Assembly (NCBI GenBank): GCA_030149285.1
Contig: JASBRU010000007.1
Span: forward strand, 39,844-103,843
Length of the DNA stretch: 64,000 nt
Reading direction: 5' to 3'
Source of the DNA: Flavobacteriales bacterium
Lineage (GTDB): Bacteria; Bacteroidota; Bacteroidia; Flavobacteriales; JASBRU01
Below are positions 1-8,197 of the stretch, one piece after another; the first letter of the stretch is position 1; the number at the start of each line of letters is the position of its first letter. Position numbers and translations under genes: made by a program. Below the pieces are notes generated by a model. That model did no database searches. It was given only the letters and a program-made list of their open reading frames with translations, and was not told the DNA's origin.

Positions 1-1
1 T

Positions 2-220
2 TATAGAGCAGAACTAGATAAAGGCTTAACAGAACATGAGTTTGACCATGTGATGATTGGAGCATATAATGATGAGCCAAATATTAACCCTGAAGAGGTT
101 GCGAGCTGGGAGTGGATAGAGATGGATGAATTAAAAGATGATATTAAAAATCATCCTGAAAAGTATACCGAATGGTTTAAAATTATTTTTGATAAATTTG
201 AGATTGAATTTGCAAAGTAG
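2..220 (+). CDS. idi: Isopentenyl-diphosphate delta-isomerase, C-terminal part
   Basis: This is the 3' end of a gene cut by the window edge; 72 residues are visible before the stop. The visible part has the type I IDI C-terminus: an EHEFDHVMIG stretch holding metal-site glutamate and histidine, then a DEPNINPEEVASWEW segment and a final PEKYTEWFK. The enzyme interconverts IPP and DMAPP, feeding isoprenoid, carotenoid and menaquinone synthesis. Carotenoid genes lie 7 kb downstream and a photolyase follows directly, which fits a light and isoprenoid region. The N-terminal half and start are not visible. Confidence 0.88.
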   Translation, partial: YRAELDKGLTEHEFDHVMIGAYNDEPNINPEEVASWEWIEMDELKDDIKNHPEKYTEWFKIIFDKFEIEFAK

Positions 221-235
221 AAAACGATAGGATAC

Positions 236-442
236 ATGTTTAAATTTTTCAGGAAGAAACGTAAACGAAACGAAGTACAAAATTTAAGACAAGAGTTCAA
301 GAAAACAGCTAAAAAGATAAACTCCAAAATAAATGAGAATCAAGATATTGATTCGGTTTCAGAGGAGATTGTATCAGCCATTGCGGAGATAGAACTAGAC
401 ACAAAAGAAAAGCATGCAGAAACTAGCAATAGTCTGGTTTAG
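236..442 (+). CDS. Small charged hypothetical protein
   Basis: A 68-residue ORF sits between idi and the photolyase gene. Its N-terminus is strongly basic (FRKKRKRN) and its C-terminal half acidic, with a likely helical, perhaps coiled-coil, middle. I see no signal peptide, membrane segment or known domain. The ATG lies 15 nt after the idi stop. The last 29 nt overlap the photolyase start in another frame, which would fit translational coupling. I do not recognise a family, and it could be a chance ORF, though its position fills an otherwise empty gap. Confidence 0.45.
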   Translation: MFKFFRKKRKRNEVQNLRQEFKKTAKKINSKINENQDIDSVSEEIVSAIAEIELDTKEKHAETSNSLV

Positions 443-1730
443 AAGAGATTTACGACTTGATGATAATGCAGCTTTATACCATGCCTTAAAAAAACATAAG
501 GCAGTTTTACCCTTATTTATTTTTGATACCAATATCCTCAATCAATTAGAGGATAAATACGATTGTAGAGTTGATTTTATTCATCAGCAAATCAGTGAGT
601 TGAATAATGAATTGGCTGAACAGGGTAGTGGTATAAAAGTATATCATGATACCCCTGAAAATACCTTTACAAAACTCACCCAAGAGTTTGATATTGAGGC
701 TGTTTATACCAATCATGATTATGAGCCTTATGCCAAAGAACGGGATGAAAGAATATCTAAATTACTGAATGATAAAGGTATAGTGTTTAATACCTATAAA
801 GATCAGGTGATTTTTGAGAAGGATGAGGTTTTGAAAAAAGACGGTACTCCTTACACAGTTTATACCCCTTATATGAAAATATGGAGGGAGCAACTAAACG
901 ACTTTTTTTTGAGTTCATATCCTACTGAAAAATACATGGGTAATTTGTACCCAATGAATTCTTCGCCTATTTTGAGTTTAGAGCTGTTAGGTTTTAAAAA
1001 GACCGATGTAAATATCCCCTCAAAAAAGGCTGCAATTGATGTAATTGAGAACTATGATAAGACGCGAGACATCCCATCAATAAAGGGAACATCGCGTTTA
1101 AGTGTACATTTACGCTTTGGTACCATCAGTATCCGAAAATTGGCAAGATTTGCACTCCAACACAACCAAAAATACGTCAATGAACTCATCTGGCGCGAAT
1201 TCTACATGATGATACTTTGGCACTTTCCGCATGTTGTAAAAAGTTCGTTTAAACCGGGCTATGATGCCGTAAAATGGCGAGATGATGAAGAACAATTTAA
1301 ACGATGGTGTGAAGGCAAAACAGGTTACCCAATTGTAGATGCCGGTATGCGTGAGTTAAACAGCACCGGATGGATGCACAATAGAGTACGAATGATTGTA
1401 GCCAGCTTTTTAGTAAAAGATTTATTGATAGATTGGCGTTGGGGCGAAGCCTATTTTGCACAGAAATTATTGGATTTTGAACTATCTTCAAATAATGGTG
1501 GTTGGCAATGGGCTGCAGGTACAGGCTGCGATGCAGCGCCTTACTTTAGGGTGTTTAACCCCTACTTGCAAACCAAAAAGTTTGATCCGGATTTGAAATA
1601 CATTAAAAAATGGGTGCCGGAGTTTGAAGAGTTAACCTACCCACAACCCATTGTAGACCACGCTTTTGCTAGAGATAGGGCCTTAAAAGCATATAAAATA
1701 GGTTTAAATAAAGATGAAACAAAGTATTAA
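414..1730 (+). CDS. phr: Deoxyribodipyrimidine photolyase (class I, cryptochrome/photolyase family)
   Basis: This 438-residue flavoprotein would repair cyclobutane pyrimidine dimers using blue light. The N-terminal Rossmann antenna domain begins with the family signature VWFRRDLRLDDN. The C-terminal helical FAD domain carries ELIWREFYMM, the GYPIVDAGMREL block (from about residue 304), WMHNRVRM (about 320) and GGWQWAAGTGCDAAPYFR (about 362), which bind FAD and the lesion. Length is normal for the class. The chosen ATG puts the antenna motif at residue 8, as usual. The gene overlaps the small ORF before it by 29 nt and the peroxiredoxin after it by 17 nt. A 6-4 photolyase or cryptochrome is less likely from the motifs. 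Confidence 0.93.
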   Translation: MQKLAIVWFRRDLRLDDNAALYHALKKHKAVLPLFIFDTNILNQLEDKYDCRVDFIHQQISELNNELAEQGSGIKVYHDTPENTFTKLTQEFDIEAVYTNHDYEPYAKERDERISKLLNDKGIVFNTYKDQVIFEKDEVLKKDGTPYTVYTPYMKIWREQLNDFFLSSYPTEKYMGNLYPMNSSPILSLELLGFKKTDVNIPSKKAAIDVIENYDKTRDIPSIKGTSRLSVHLRFGTISIRKLARFALQHNQKYVNELIWREFYMMILWHFPHVVKSSFKPGYDAVKWRDDEEQFKRWCEGKTGYPIVDAGMRELNSTGWMHNRVRMIVASFLVKDLLIDWRWGEAYFAQKLLDFELSSNNGGWQWAAGTGCDAAPYFRVFNPYLQTKKFDPDLKYIKKWVPEFEELTYPQPIVDHAFARDRALKAYKIGLNKDETKY

Positions 1731-2247
1731 AATAACTGTTGCTTTAGTAGTACTTATTTCAATAGTAGCAATGACTATGAGTGGAGATTCTAAGATAAAA
1801 GTAGGTGATAAAGTACCCGTGTTTAGTTTAACAGACCAAAACGGAGCAATTTTTCATTTAGATAGTGTAATTGGTAACAAAAACTTGGTGATTTTCTTTT
1901 ACCCCAAGAATTTTACACCCGGTTGTACACGCGAAGTATGCAAATTTAGGGATGAATTCGAGGACTTTGTGGATTTAGACGCAGAAGTGATTGGAATAAG
2001 TAGCGATGATAAAGAATCGCATGAAAAATTTGCAAACAAATACAAATTGCCCTTTACCTTACTAAGTGATGGCGATAAAACAGTGCGCAATCAATTTGGA
2101 GTACCCACTACCTTTTTAGGTATGATTCCTGGGAGGGTTACCTATATAGTAGATAAGCAAGGTATTGTACGTCATGTGTTTGAATCTCAATTTGATGCAG
2201 AACAACATATAGAGGAAGCTAAAAAAGTATTGAAGGAGTTGGATTAA
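1714..2247 (+). CDS. Peroxiredoxin, BCP/PrxQ type, with N-terminal membrane or export segment
   Basis: This thiol peroxidase has 177 residues. The peroxidatic cysteine is C71 in FTPGCTREVCKF, with a likely resolving cysteine at C76, the arrangement of atypical 2-Cys BCP/PrxQ proteins. Unlike cytoplasmic BCP it starts with a hydrophobic segment (residues 6-22), so it is probably exported or anchored at the inner membrane. It overlaps the photolyase gene by 17 nt, suggesting co-transcription of light-damage and oxidative-damage functions. Its stop abuts the stop of the convergent next gene with no spacer. Confidence 0.88.
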   Translation: MKQSIKITVALVVLISIVAMTMSGDSKIKVGDKVPVFSLTDQNGAIFHLDSVIGNKNLVIFFYPKNFTPGCTREVCKFRDEFEDFVDLDAEVIGISSDDKESHEKFANKYKLPFTLLSDGDKTVRNQFGVPTTFLGMIPGRVTYIVDKQGIVRHVFESQFDAEQHIEEAKKVLKELD

Positions 2248-3171
2248 TTAGTCCTTTAAAAATTTGTGTCTATAGATTTTACCTTCAACCACAAACTGTA
2301 AAATGTAAAAGCCCTTTTGGAGGCTAGATACATCAATCTCAGAATTAGTAAAACGAGGGTTACTAATAGTTTGCCCAGTAATGGATGTTATTATTAGTTC
2401 TTCTGGTTTTAAACCGTTTTCTAATTGAATAGTAAGTTTATCTTTTACAGGGTTTGGATAGATTTTGATTAAATCTACTAACTTGTTTTCATCAATACTT
2501 ACATATCTTTTTTCAAAACAGGTATTATTAAAAGGTGGTGGGGCTTGATAATAAACAGTTCCATCAACTGTCATACATATTAATAATTCATTAGCAGTTA
2601 TGTCTGCTATTTGAGTAAGCCCAAGAGCTGAATGAACTATTCCTGCACTAGAGCCAACTCCTTCTATCCAATATTCAATAGGAAAACCAAATGATGCAAT
2701 TGGTGCTATTTCAATCCTTTTTCTATATGTACCATTAATTAAAACAGAATCTATTGCCTCAACTCTTACGGATGCATACCCATCAGGTTCTTGAAAAGTA
2801 AATATTGCATATTTGGATATAAATCCCGGTGAGATTTTTACTGTATCTCCCAAATTTGCAGAAAAGTCATAAAGTAATTTTTCAGATGTACTATCTCTTT
2901 GTACACAGTAGGCTTTTTCTGCTGATGCGTCTTGCCTATATAAGCATGCATATTTTAATGAGTCATAAATCAATGTGTCAACTGAATCAGCGTAATACAC
3001 AAATACCTTTTTGTACTGATTGCCATTGAAAGTTGAGTCTCCTAAAAAGACATACTTATCTGACCATACAGACCATACTGCAACTGTATCTTGAGTAGGA
3101 ACAGGAGTAAGCGTTTGAGCATTACTCCAAAAAGAAATTAATGTAAAAAGTAATAGGGCAGATTTTTTCAT
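2248..3171 (-). CDS. Secreted protein with type IX secretion sorting domain
   Basis: The 307-residue product has a Sec signal peptide (MKKSALLLFTLISFWSNAQ). Its C-terminal domain of about 75 residues begins with IYPNPVKDKLTI and ends KIYRHKFLKD, the usual pattern of a T9SS type A sorting domain. The middle (about residues 20-230) is rich in short beta-type segments and has no domain I recognise. The protein is therefore expected on the cell surface or released, with the C-terminal domain removed. Function is unknown. It is convergent with the peroxiredoxin gene and is not obviously part of an operon. Confidence 0.8.
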   Translation of the reverse strand: MKKSALLLFTLISFWSNAQTLTPVPTQDTVAVWSVWSDKYVFLGDSTFNGNQYKKVFVYYADSVDTLIYDSLKYACLYRQDASAEKAYCVQRDSTSEKLLYDFSANLGDTVKISPGFISKYAIFTFQEPDGYASVRVEAIDSVLINGTYRKRIEIAPIASFGFPIEYWIEGVGSSAGIVHSALGLTQIADITANELLICMTVDGTVYYQAPPPFNNTCFEKRYVSIDENKLVDLIKIYPNPVKDKLTIQLENGLKPEELIITSITGQTISNPRFTNSEIDVSSLQKGFYILQFVVEGKIYRHKFLKD

Positions 3172-3214
3172 ATTTCAAAGCACAAATAGTTTTCTGTACT
3201 AAATATATAAAATT

Positions 3215-4543
3215 CTAAGCCATCACTAAATCTGGTTTCCCATAACCCAATTTAGAAGTGTCTATTACGCCTGCTTTTAACTCATTGAGTAGGCTGAATA
3301 AACCAAAGTAGGTGCGGTTGATGTATAGTGCATGTTTAGAGCCTCTGGCACCTTTTGCACTTCGGATGATTTTGTTGTTGCTTATTTCATCGCTCAAGGC
3401 ATATATCTGGGCAAAGTACTCATCATCACTAAAGTCAAAGCTTTCTTGATGAAAAGGTCTTCCCAGAATGTTGATCATTCTTTTGTAAACATCTCTAAAC
3501 ACGTCTTTTTCTTCCTTACTATCATTGGGGTGAAAGAAATCGAGCTCATTTAATAGTTCTTCAAATAGCTCATCGTTTTCTAAAATCACCTTGTCATGAA
3601 ACTTAAAGTTTACCTCGTAAAAATCTTCGGGTATTACTTTTACACATCCAAAATCTATAATACCCAAAGTACCATCTTCTTTAAATAAGAAGTTACCGGG
3701 GTGCGGATCTGCATGTACTTGTTTTAGGTAATGAACTTGGTATTGGTAAAAATCCCAAAGAGCTTGCCCAATACTATTGCGTACATCATCAGGCGGATTG
3801 GTTTCCATAAACTCTTTAAGGTGTTTACCCTCTAGCCAGTCCATAGTTAAAATTCGTTCCGATGAAAGCTCCGAGTAGTACTTAGGGAAGTTTAAGTTAT
3901 TAAGCTTGGCACAGGCTTCAGATATTTCTTCGGAGCGCTGTAGCTCTAAATTATAATTTGTCTCTTCAATCAACTTAGACTCTACCTCTTGCATGTATAT
4001 GTCTAGCTCGGCACCATTCATATTCAGTAGCTTTAGGGCAAAAGGCTTTACTAGTTTTAAGTCTGAACTTACACTATCTGCCACACCGGGGTACTGAATT
4101 TTTACAGCAAAAGTTTTATCGCCTTTAGTCGCCTTATGTACTTGCCCTATAGAGGCTGCATTTATTGCATTTTTACTAAAAGTATCAAACAATGTTGATG
4201 GCGATGCATTAAAGTATTTTTGGAATGTTTTTACTACCAAGGGGTAGGAGAGTGGTGGAGCACTGTACTGTGCCATCTTAAACTTATCTGAGTAAGCTTT
4301 GGGCAACATGCTTTTATCCATACTTAACATTTGGGCTACTTTAAGGGCACTACCTTTTAGTTCGCTTAATGAGTTGTAGATGTCCTCGGCGTTTTCGCTA
4401 TTGAGTTCATCTTTTGTATGTTCTGAGTTTACTAGTTTTTTAGAATAGTATTTAAGGTAGTTGCCACCAACTTTTGCGCCGGTTGTTATAAACTTTGAGG
4501 CACGCTCTACCTTTGATGTAGGTATTTTAGATTGCTCTTTCAT
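3215..4543 (-). CDS. ABC1/UbiB-family atypical kinase (AarF-like)
   Basis: The 442-residue protein shows the family hallmarks. An alanine-rich nucleotide loop AASIGQVHKA lies at about residues 129-138, a lysine in FAVKIQ at 148, HADPHPGNF at about 277-285, and DFG at 297-299. The normally invariant KxGQ motif reads KVAQ at 68-71, a glycine to alanine change. No strong C-terminal membrane anchor is visible. UbiB proteins support ubiquinone synthesis in Proteobacteria, but this lineage makes menaquinone, so the substrate here is not clear. The gene lies 8 nt after a TetR-type regulator gene, which suggests co-transcription. Confidence 0.88.
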   Translation of the reverse strand: MKEQSKIPTSKVERASKFITTGAKVGGNYLKYYSKKLVNSEHTKDELNSENAEDIYNSLSELKGSALKVAQMLSMDKSMLPKAYSDKFKMAQYSAPPLSYPLVVKTFQKYFNASPSTLFDTFSKNAINAASIGQVHKATKGDKTFAVKIQYPGVADSVSSDLKLVKPFALKLLNMNGAELDIYMQEVESKLIEETNYNLELQRSEEISEACAKLNNLNFPKYYSELSSERILTMDWLEGKHLKEFMETNPPDDVRNSIGQALWDFYQYQVHYLKQVHADPHPGNFLFKEDGTLGIIDFGCVKVIPEDFYEVNFKFHDKVILENDELFEELLNELDFFHPNDSKEEKDVFRDVYKRMINILGRPFHQESFDFSDDEYFAQIYALSDEISNNKIIRSAKGARGSKHALYINRTYFGLFSLLNELKAGVIDTSKLGYGKPDLVMA

Positions 4544-4551
4544 CTATCAGA

Positions 4552-5217
4552 TTATCGGTTCTGAAATAAAAATTTACCAAAGTCTATCATAGACTCTAGT
4601 GCGCCTTTCCCTACTAAATCAAAAGAAAGGTTTACTGCTTTTTCTATAGCAGCGTCAGTATTTTCAAAGTCTTTGCTGGTATCGTTCATCCAAAACTTAA
4701 GAACAAACATCAGTTGCAACCAAAATAGCTCGTCGTACTTATCACTTATCATACTTCGGTTGGCTATCTCCTCGGTTTCTATACCTTCTTGTACCAATAC
4801 TTTTGCGTACTCTTTGTACTCTGCACGAAAAGGTTTAAGAACAACATAGCTGTGTTCTATACCGCCTTTTAGAATATAGCTTACAAAACTCCTGTTAGAT
4901 TTTAGCTTTTCTATCCATGTGTAGTAAAAAGCCAATAGCTTTTCTCGCACACTATACTCAATGTATGTTTCGTCTGCTTCTAGCGTTTCTAAAGTCTCTT
5001 TAAAGTAGCTTAAAAGCACCTGTTGCTCTATGGCTTCAAAGGAGTTGAAATGTTTGTAAAAATCTGCCTCATCTACTTTGGCAGATTTAGTGAACTGGTA
5101 AATACTTGGTGGTTCTTTACCTTCAGTTAGTACGTAGTCTTTGTAGGCATTTATCAACTTTTCTGCTGAGCTGGTTTTTGCCTTTTTCTCGGTAGTTTTT
5201 GAGTCAGTTGTTTCCAT
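4552..5217 (-). CDS. TetR-family transcriptional regulator
   Basis: The product has 221 residues. The N-terminal part (about residues 17-65) fits a TetR helix-turn-helix, with a recognition region like VDEADFYKHFNSFEAIEQQVL. The C-terminal helical part would be the dimer and ligand domain. The first 16 residues are a charged tail. It lies 8 nt upstream of the ABC1 kinase gene and 43 nt after the glycosylase gene. It probably regulates itself and the ABC1 kinase. I could not identify an operator. The domain is divergent, so the ligand cannot be guessed. Confidence 0.78.
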   Translation of the reverse strand: METTDSKTTEKKAKTSSAEKLINAYKDYVLTEGKEPPSIYQFTKSAKVDEADFYKHFNSFEAIEQQVLLSYFKETLETLEADETYIEYSVREKLLAFYYTWIEKLKSNRSFVSYILKGGIEHSYVVLKPFRAEYKEYAKVLVQEGIETEEIANRSMISDKYDELFWLQLMFVLKFWMNDTSKDFENTDAAIEKAVNLSFDLVGKGALESMIDFGKFLFQNR

Positions 5218-5260
5218 GCCTTAATAACGCATGGTTGGCATGAATAGTTTTATTTGAACA

Positions 5261-5848
5261 CTATTTTTTTGCTAAAATTTCTTGCACCCTTTGTTGCAGA
5301 TAAGGCACAACATCTTGTTCAAACCATGCATTGCGTTTTAGCCAAAAAATATTGCGTGGCGAGGGGTGAGGCATGGCAATAAAATGGGGTAAGTATTCGT
5401 CGTATGCTTTAACGGTATCCGTTAAGGTTTTTTTCTTTTTACTGCCTAAGTAATGTCCTTGTGCATATTGTCCAATTAATAAAGTCAGCTCAATATTTGG
5501 GAGTTGTTCCAATAACTTATTGTGCCATTGTGGGGCACATTCCGGGCGAGGGGGCAGGTCGCCACTTTTTCCCTTGCCGGGATAGCAAAAACCCATAGGC
5601 ATAATGGCTACTTTGCTTTCGTCATAAAATACTTCGGGCTTAATATTCATCCATTGGCGTAGGCGTTTTCCACTAGGGTCATCCCAAGGGATACCACTTT
5701 TGTGTACGGCTGTGCCGGGTGCTTGCCCAACAATTAATATTCTTGAGCTTTGTGCTGCTTTTAAAACGGGTCTTGGTCCTAATGGTAAATGTTCTGCACA
5801 AATAGTGCAGGCTCTCACATCTGCCAGTAAATTATTCAGATTCGACAT
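5261..5848 (-). CDS. Uracil-DNA glycosylase family protein
   Basis: The 195-residue product carries the motifs of the UDG-like superfamily: ILIVGQAPG, then HKSGIPWDDPSGKRL, and near the end MPHPSPRN, which frame the uracil pocket. A CxxC pair near the N-terminus (ACTIC) could bind metal, as in some family members. I chose the ATG at 5848 rather than one seven codons upstream because AGGAGG sits directly before it and the extra residues look artefactual. The gene overlaps the end of the DUF3267 gene by 17 nt. It fits with the photolyase nearby as DNA repair, but the substrate is not proven. Confidence 0.8.
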   Translation of the reverse strand: MSNLNNLLADVRACTICAEHLPLGPRPVLKAAQSSRILIVGQAPGTAVHKSGIPWDDPSGKRLRQWMNIKPEVFYDESKVAIMPMGFCYPGKGKSGDLPPRPECAPQWHNKLLEQLPNIELTLLIGQYAQGHYLGSKKKKTLTDTVKAYDEYLPHFIAMPHPSPRNIFWLKRNAWFEQDVVPYLQQRVQEILAKK

Positions 5849-6461
5849 CCTCCTCGGTTTTAGGCACAAAGTAATAACCTTCCATCATCTCTTTACTATC
5901 ATATGTGTAGAGCTGAGTTTTTGTTTTCAGCATCAGGTTAATGATAATCATATCTCCGGAGCAGGCATTGGTATGTATAGTTATTAATACAAGCCAATAG
6001 GCTTTAAATTCCGGGTAGATAAATAATAAAGAAATAAGTGCAGGGGTAATAATTGCAAAAGGCAGTACGGCCGCAAAAATCATTTGCTTTTTATCTATTA
6101 CAAAGTTAAAAGCAGTAGTAAATACAGTTAGTTTTTTTGGTTTGGCTTTAAACCCCACTTTGGGCGCTCCTAGTATTTTAAAAGCAATAGCATGAATACC
6201 CTCATGTATAGGAGCTAACACCAGCACCAAAGTCGCCATTCCACCAAAAAACGATTTTACACCTAGTGTGTAGTCATTACTACCTATAATAGTAGTTACA
6301 TACCAAATGCCAAACACCAAAAAAAGCAGTAGATGGGTTTGTAACAACCAAGAAGACTCTTTTGCTTGACGCCTGAAAAAAGGCTTAGGATCATTAATGT
6401 CTAATATCTCTATAGCCTTATAGTTGTTATTGAGCTCTTCTATAGATGGGTGTTTTGTCAT
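5832..6461 (-). CDS. DUF3267 membrane protein, putative zincin peptidase
   Basis: This 209-residue integral membrane protein has about four hydrophobic segments. An HEGIH motif at residues 86-90 lies in the second membrane region, and a possible third ligand is the aspartate near residue 170 (ACSGD). This is the DUF3267 pattern, related in layout to site-2-protease-like zincins; proteolysis has not been generally shown for the family. It lies 12 nt downstream of the SRPBCC gene and overlaps the glycosylase gene by 17 nt, so the five minus-strand genes from 6929 to 3215 may form one transcript. Confidence 0.78.
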   Translation of the reverse strand: MTKHPSIEELNNNYKAIEILDINDPKPFFRRQAKESSWLLQTHLLLFLVFGIWYVTTIIGSNDYTLGVKSFFGGMATLVLVLAPIHEGIHAIAFKILGAPKVGFKAKPKKLTVFTTAFNFVIDKKQMIFAAVLPFAIITPALISLLFIYPEFKAYWLVLITIHTNACSGDMIIINLMLKTKTQLYTYDSKEMMEGYYFVPKTEEDVESE

Positions 6462-6473
6462 GCCGCAATATAA

Positions 6474-6929
6474 CTAGTACTTACCAAATAATTCTTCTAC
6501 TTTTTGAAAACGATACTCAAAAATTTCGTTCAATTTTGGTTTTACAATTATAGGATGAGCCATTTTTCCTAGAATACCAAAAGGAGGTAAATAGCTAACG
6601 ATATCAGTCATTTCAAGGCCACCATCAATTTCTTTAAAGTGATGTTCGTGATGCCAAATTTTGTACGGACCTTGCCTTTGTTCGTCTACAAAAAACTTTT
6701 TGTCAGAAATATGCGTAATTTCTGTAGCCCAGTTCATTTTAATACCAAGTATTGGAGCTACCTTGTAGGTAATAAACATGCCTTCATACATTTTATCGGG
6801 TAGAGGAGAGGTAACCTCAAAGCCTAGGTAGTCTGGTGTTATTACTTTTAGGTTGGCAGGAGATGAAAAAAACTCCCAAGCTTTATCTAAAGACGTAGGT
6901 ATTTTTTGAACTGTTTTTAGCTGATACAT
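6474..6929 (-). CDS. SRPBCC (START-like) ligand-binding protein
   Basis: The 151-residue product looks like a single SRPBCC helix-grip domain. It opens with the typical strand and helix (TVQKIPTSLDKAWEFFSS), followed by a run of beta strands (for example GPYKIWHHEHHF) and a C-terminal helix. Such proteins bind hydrophobic ligands. In this phylum a similar gene often accompanies photolyase and carotenoid genes, which fits the divergent crtZ only 77 nt away. No catalytic residue can be assigned. Confidence 0.8.
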   Translation of the reverse strand: MYQLKTVQKIPTSLDKAWEFFSSPANLKVITPDYLGFEVTSPLPDKMYEGMFITYKVAPILGIKMNWATEITHISDKKFFVDEQRQGPYKIWHHEHHFKEIDGGLEMTDIVSYLPPFGILGKMAHPIIVKPKLNEIFEYRFQKVEELFGKY

Positions 6930-6981
6930 TTTGTTTAGTTTGCTCAGTTAAACATTTATATATCGGTTTTGTTTATTAGTT

Positions 6982-6989
6982 TAAATTTG
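6982..6989 (+). promoter_or_regulatory. Putative -7 promoter element before crtZ
   Basis: The octamer TAAATTTG matches the Bacteroidota -7 consensus TAnnTTTG and ends 17 nt before the crtZ ATG. No TTG at the usual 19-21 nt upstream is visible, so only half of the promoter is supported. Confidence 0.5.
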
Positions 6990-7006
6990 TAAAAACAACC
7001 AACACA

Positions 7007-7477
7007 ATGCATTGGAGTATTTATTTACTGATAGTTATAGGCACTTTTGCCTTTATGGAGTTTGTAGCATGGTTTACGCATAAGTATATTATGCATGGGT
7101 TTTTATGGACTCTACACAAAGACCATCACAATAAAACCCGTGGCTTTTTTGAAAAGAACGATACTTTCTTTTTGATTTTTGCTGTACCTAGTTTCCTTTG
7201 TTTTTTGTTTGGTTGGTTAGAAGGGTATAACTATTTGTTTTTTATAGGCCTAGGTATATTGGCTTATGGCATTGCTTACTTTTTTGTACACGATATATTC
7301 ATCCATCAACGATTTAAGATTTTAAGAAAAGCAAAACACCCTTATTTTCAGGCAATACGCTATGCACATAAAATGCATCATAAGCATTTAAGTAAAGAAG
7401 ATGGCGAAAGCTTTGGGATGCTATTTGCACCACCTAAGTACTTTAAACAAGCATTAAAGTCTGCTAAAAAGAGCTGA
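7007..7477 (+). CDS. crtZ: Beta-carotene hydroxylase (fatty acid hydroxylase superfamily)
   Basis: This 156-residue membrane protein has the histidine clusters of the di-iron hydroxylases: H25 and H30 in THKYIMHG, H37 to H41 in LHKDHH, an HDIFIH segment, and YAHKMHHKHL near the C-terminus. It would add hydroxyls to the beta-ionone rings to give zeaxanthin. About four hydrophobic segments are visible. Its stop codon overlaps the ATG of the lycopene cyclase gene by one base, so the two are translationally coupled. The order hydroxylase then cyclase supports carotenoid over sterol chemistry. Confidence 0.88.
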   Translation: MHWSIYLLIVIGTFAFMEFVAWFTHKYIMHGFLWTLHKDHHNKTRGFFEKNDTFFLIFAVPSFLCFLFGWLEGYNYLFFIGLGILAYGIAYFFVHDIFIHQRFKILRKAKHPYFQAIRYAHKMHHKHLSKEDGESFGMLFAPPKYFKQALKSAKKS

Positions 7478-8169
7478 TGTATACCTATTTACTCCTTAAC
7501 ATCTTTACCATTTTTATACCCTTACTAAGGAGCTTTGAAAAGCGCGTATACTTTTTTAGTAAATGGAAGTATTTGTTTCCGGCTATAGCTATTACGGGTG
7601 CTGTATTTATTATTTGGGATGTAATTTTTACCAATATGGGGGTTTGGGGTTTTAATCCCAAGTATTTGTTGGGTATAGATATAGCTAATTTACCTCTAGA
7701 AGAATGGTTGTTTTTTATTACCATACCCTATGCTTGTGTGTTTACTTATGAGGCGTTGAAATATTTTGTAAAAACCGATTATTTAGCTCCTTATGCAAAA
7801 CAAATAGGCGCTTTTATATCTGTGTTTTGTATTACGGTAGCTATTACTAAGTATGAGCATATATATACACTGGTAACCTTTAGCGGTTTGGGTGTATTGG
7901 TTTATTTACATACTTATGTATGGAAGACTGCTTATATGGGACGCTTTTACTTTACCTATGTAATTATATTGATTCCCTTTTTTATTGTAAACGGAGTACT
8001 TACGGGTACTGGAATAGAAGAACAAGTGGTATGGTATAATAATGATGAAAATATGGGTATAAGAATGGGTACCATACCATTTGAAGATACTTTTTATGGT
8101 ATGCTACTCATATTACTGAATGTTACTATTTACGAAAGACTACAAAACAAAAAAGGCTCACAATCGTGA
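7477..8169 (+). CDS. Lycopene cyclase domain protein (CrtYcd type)
   Basis: The 230-residue polytopic protein has about seven membrane segments and the repeated lycopene cyclase domain. Conserved pieces include the PLEEWLFFITIPYACVFTYE block in the first half and the IPFEDTFYGMLLIL block in the second. The two halves correspond to the CrtYc and CrtYd subunits of actinobacteria fused in one chain. It would cyclise lycopene to beta-carotene, the substrate of CrtZ. It overlaps crtZ by one base. The last codons lie inside a terminator hairpin. Confidence 0.87.
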   Translation: MYTYLLLNIFTIFIPLLRSFEKRVYFFSKWKYLFPAIAITGAVFIIWDVIFTNMGVWGFNPKYLLGIDIANLPLEEWLFFITIPYACVFTYEALKYFVKTDYLAPYAKQIGAFISVFCITVAITKYEHIYTLVTFSGLGVLVYLHTYVWKTAYMGRFYFTYVIILIPFFIVNGVLTGTGIEEQVVWYNNDENMGIRMGTIPFEDTFYGMLLILLNVTIYERLQNKKGSQS

Positions 8170-8177
8170 GCCTTTTT
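8150..8177 (+). terminator. Bidirectional intrinsic terminator
   Basis: A 7-bp GC-rich stem GGCTCAC/GTGAGCC (8155-8161 and 8166-8172) has an AATC loop and is extended by an A run before and a T run after, so it can work on both strands. The TGA stop of the cyclase gene (8167-8169) lies inside the 3' arm. It separates convergent genes. Confidence 0.9.
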
Positions 8178-8197
8178 AAATCTATATTGTATTGTAA

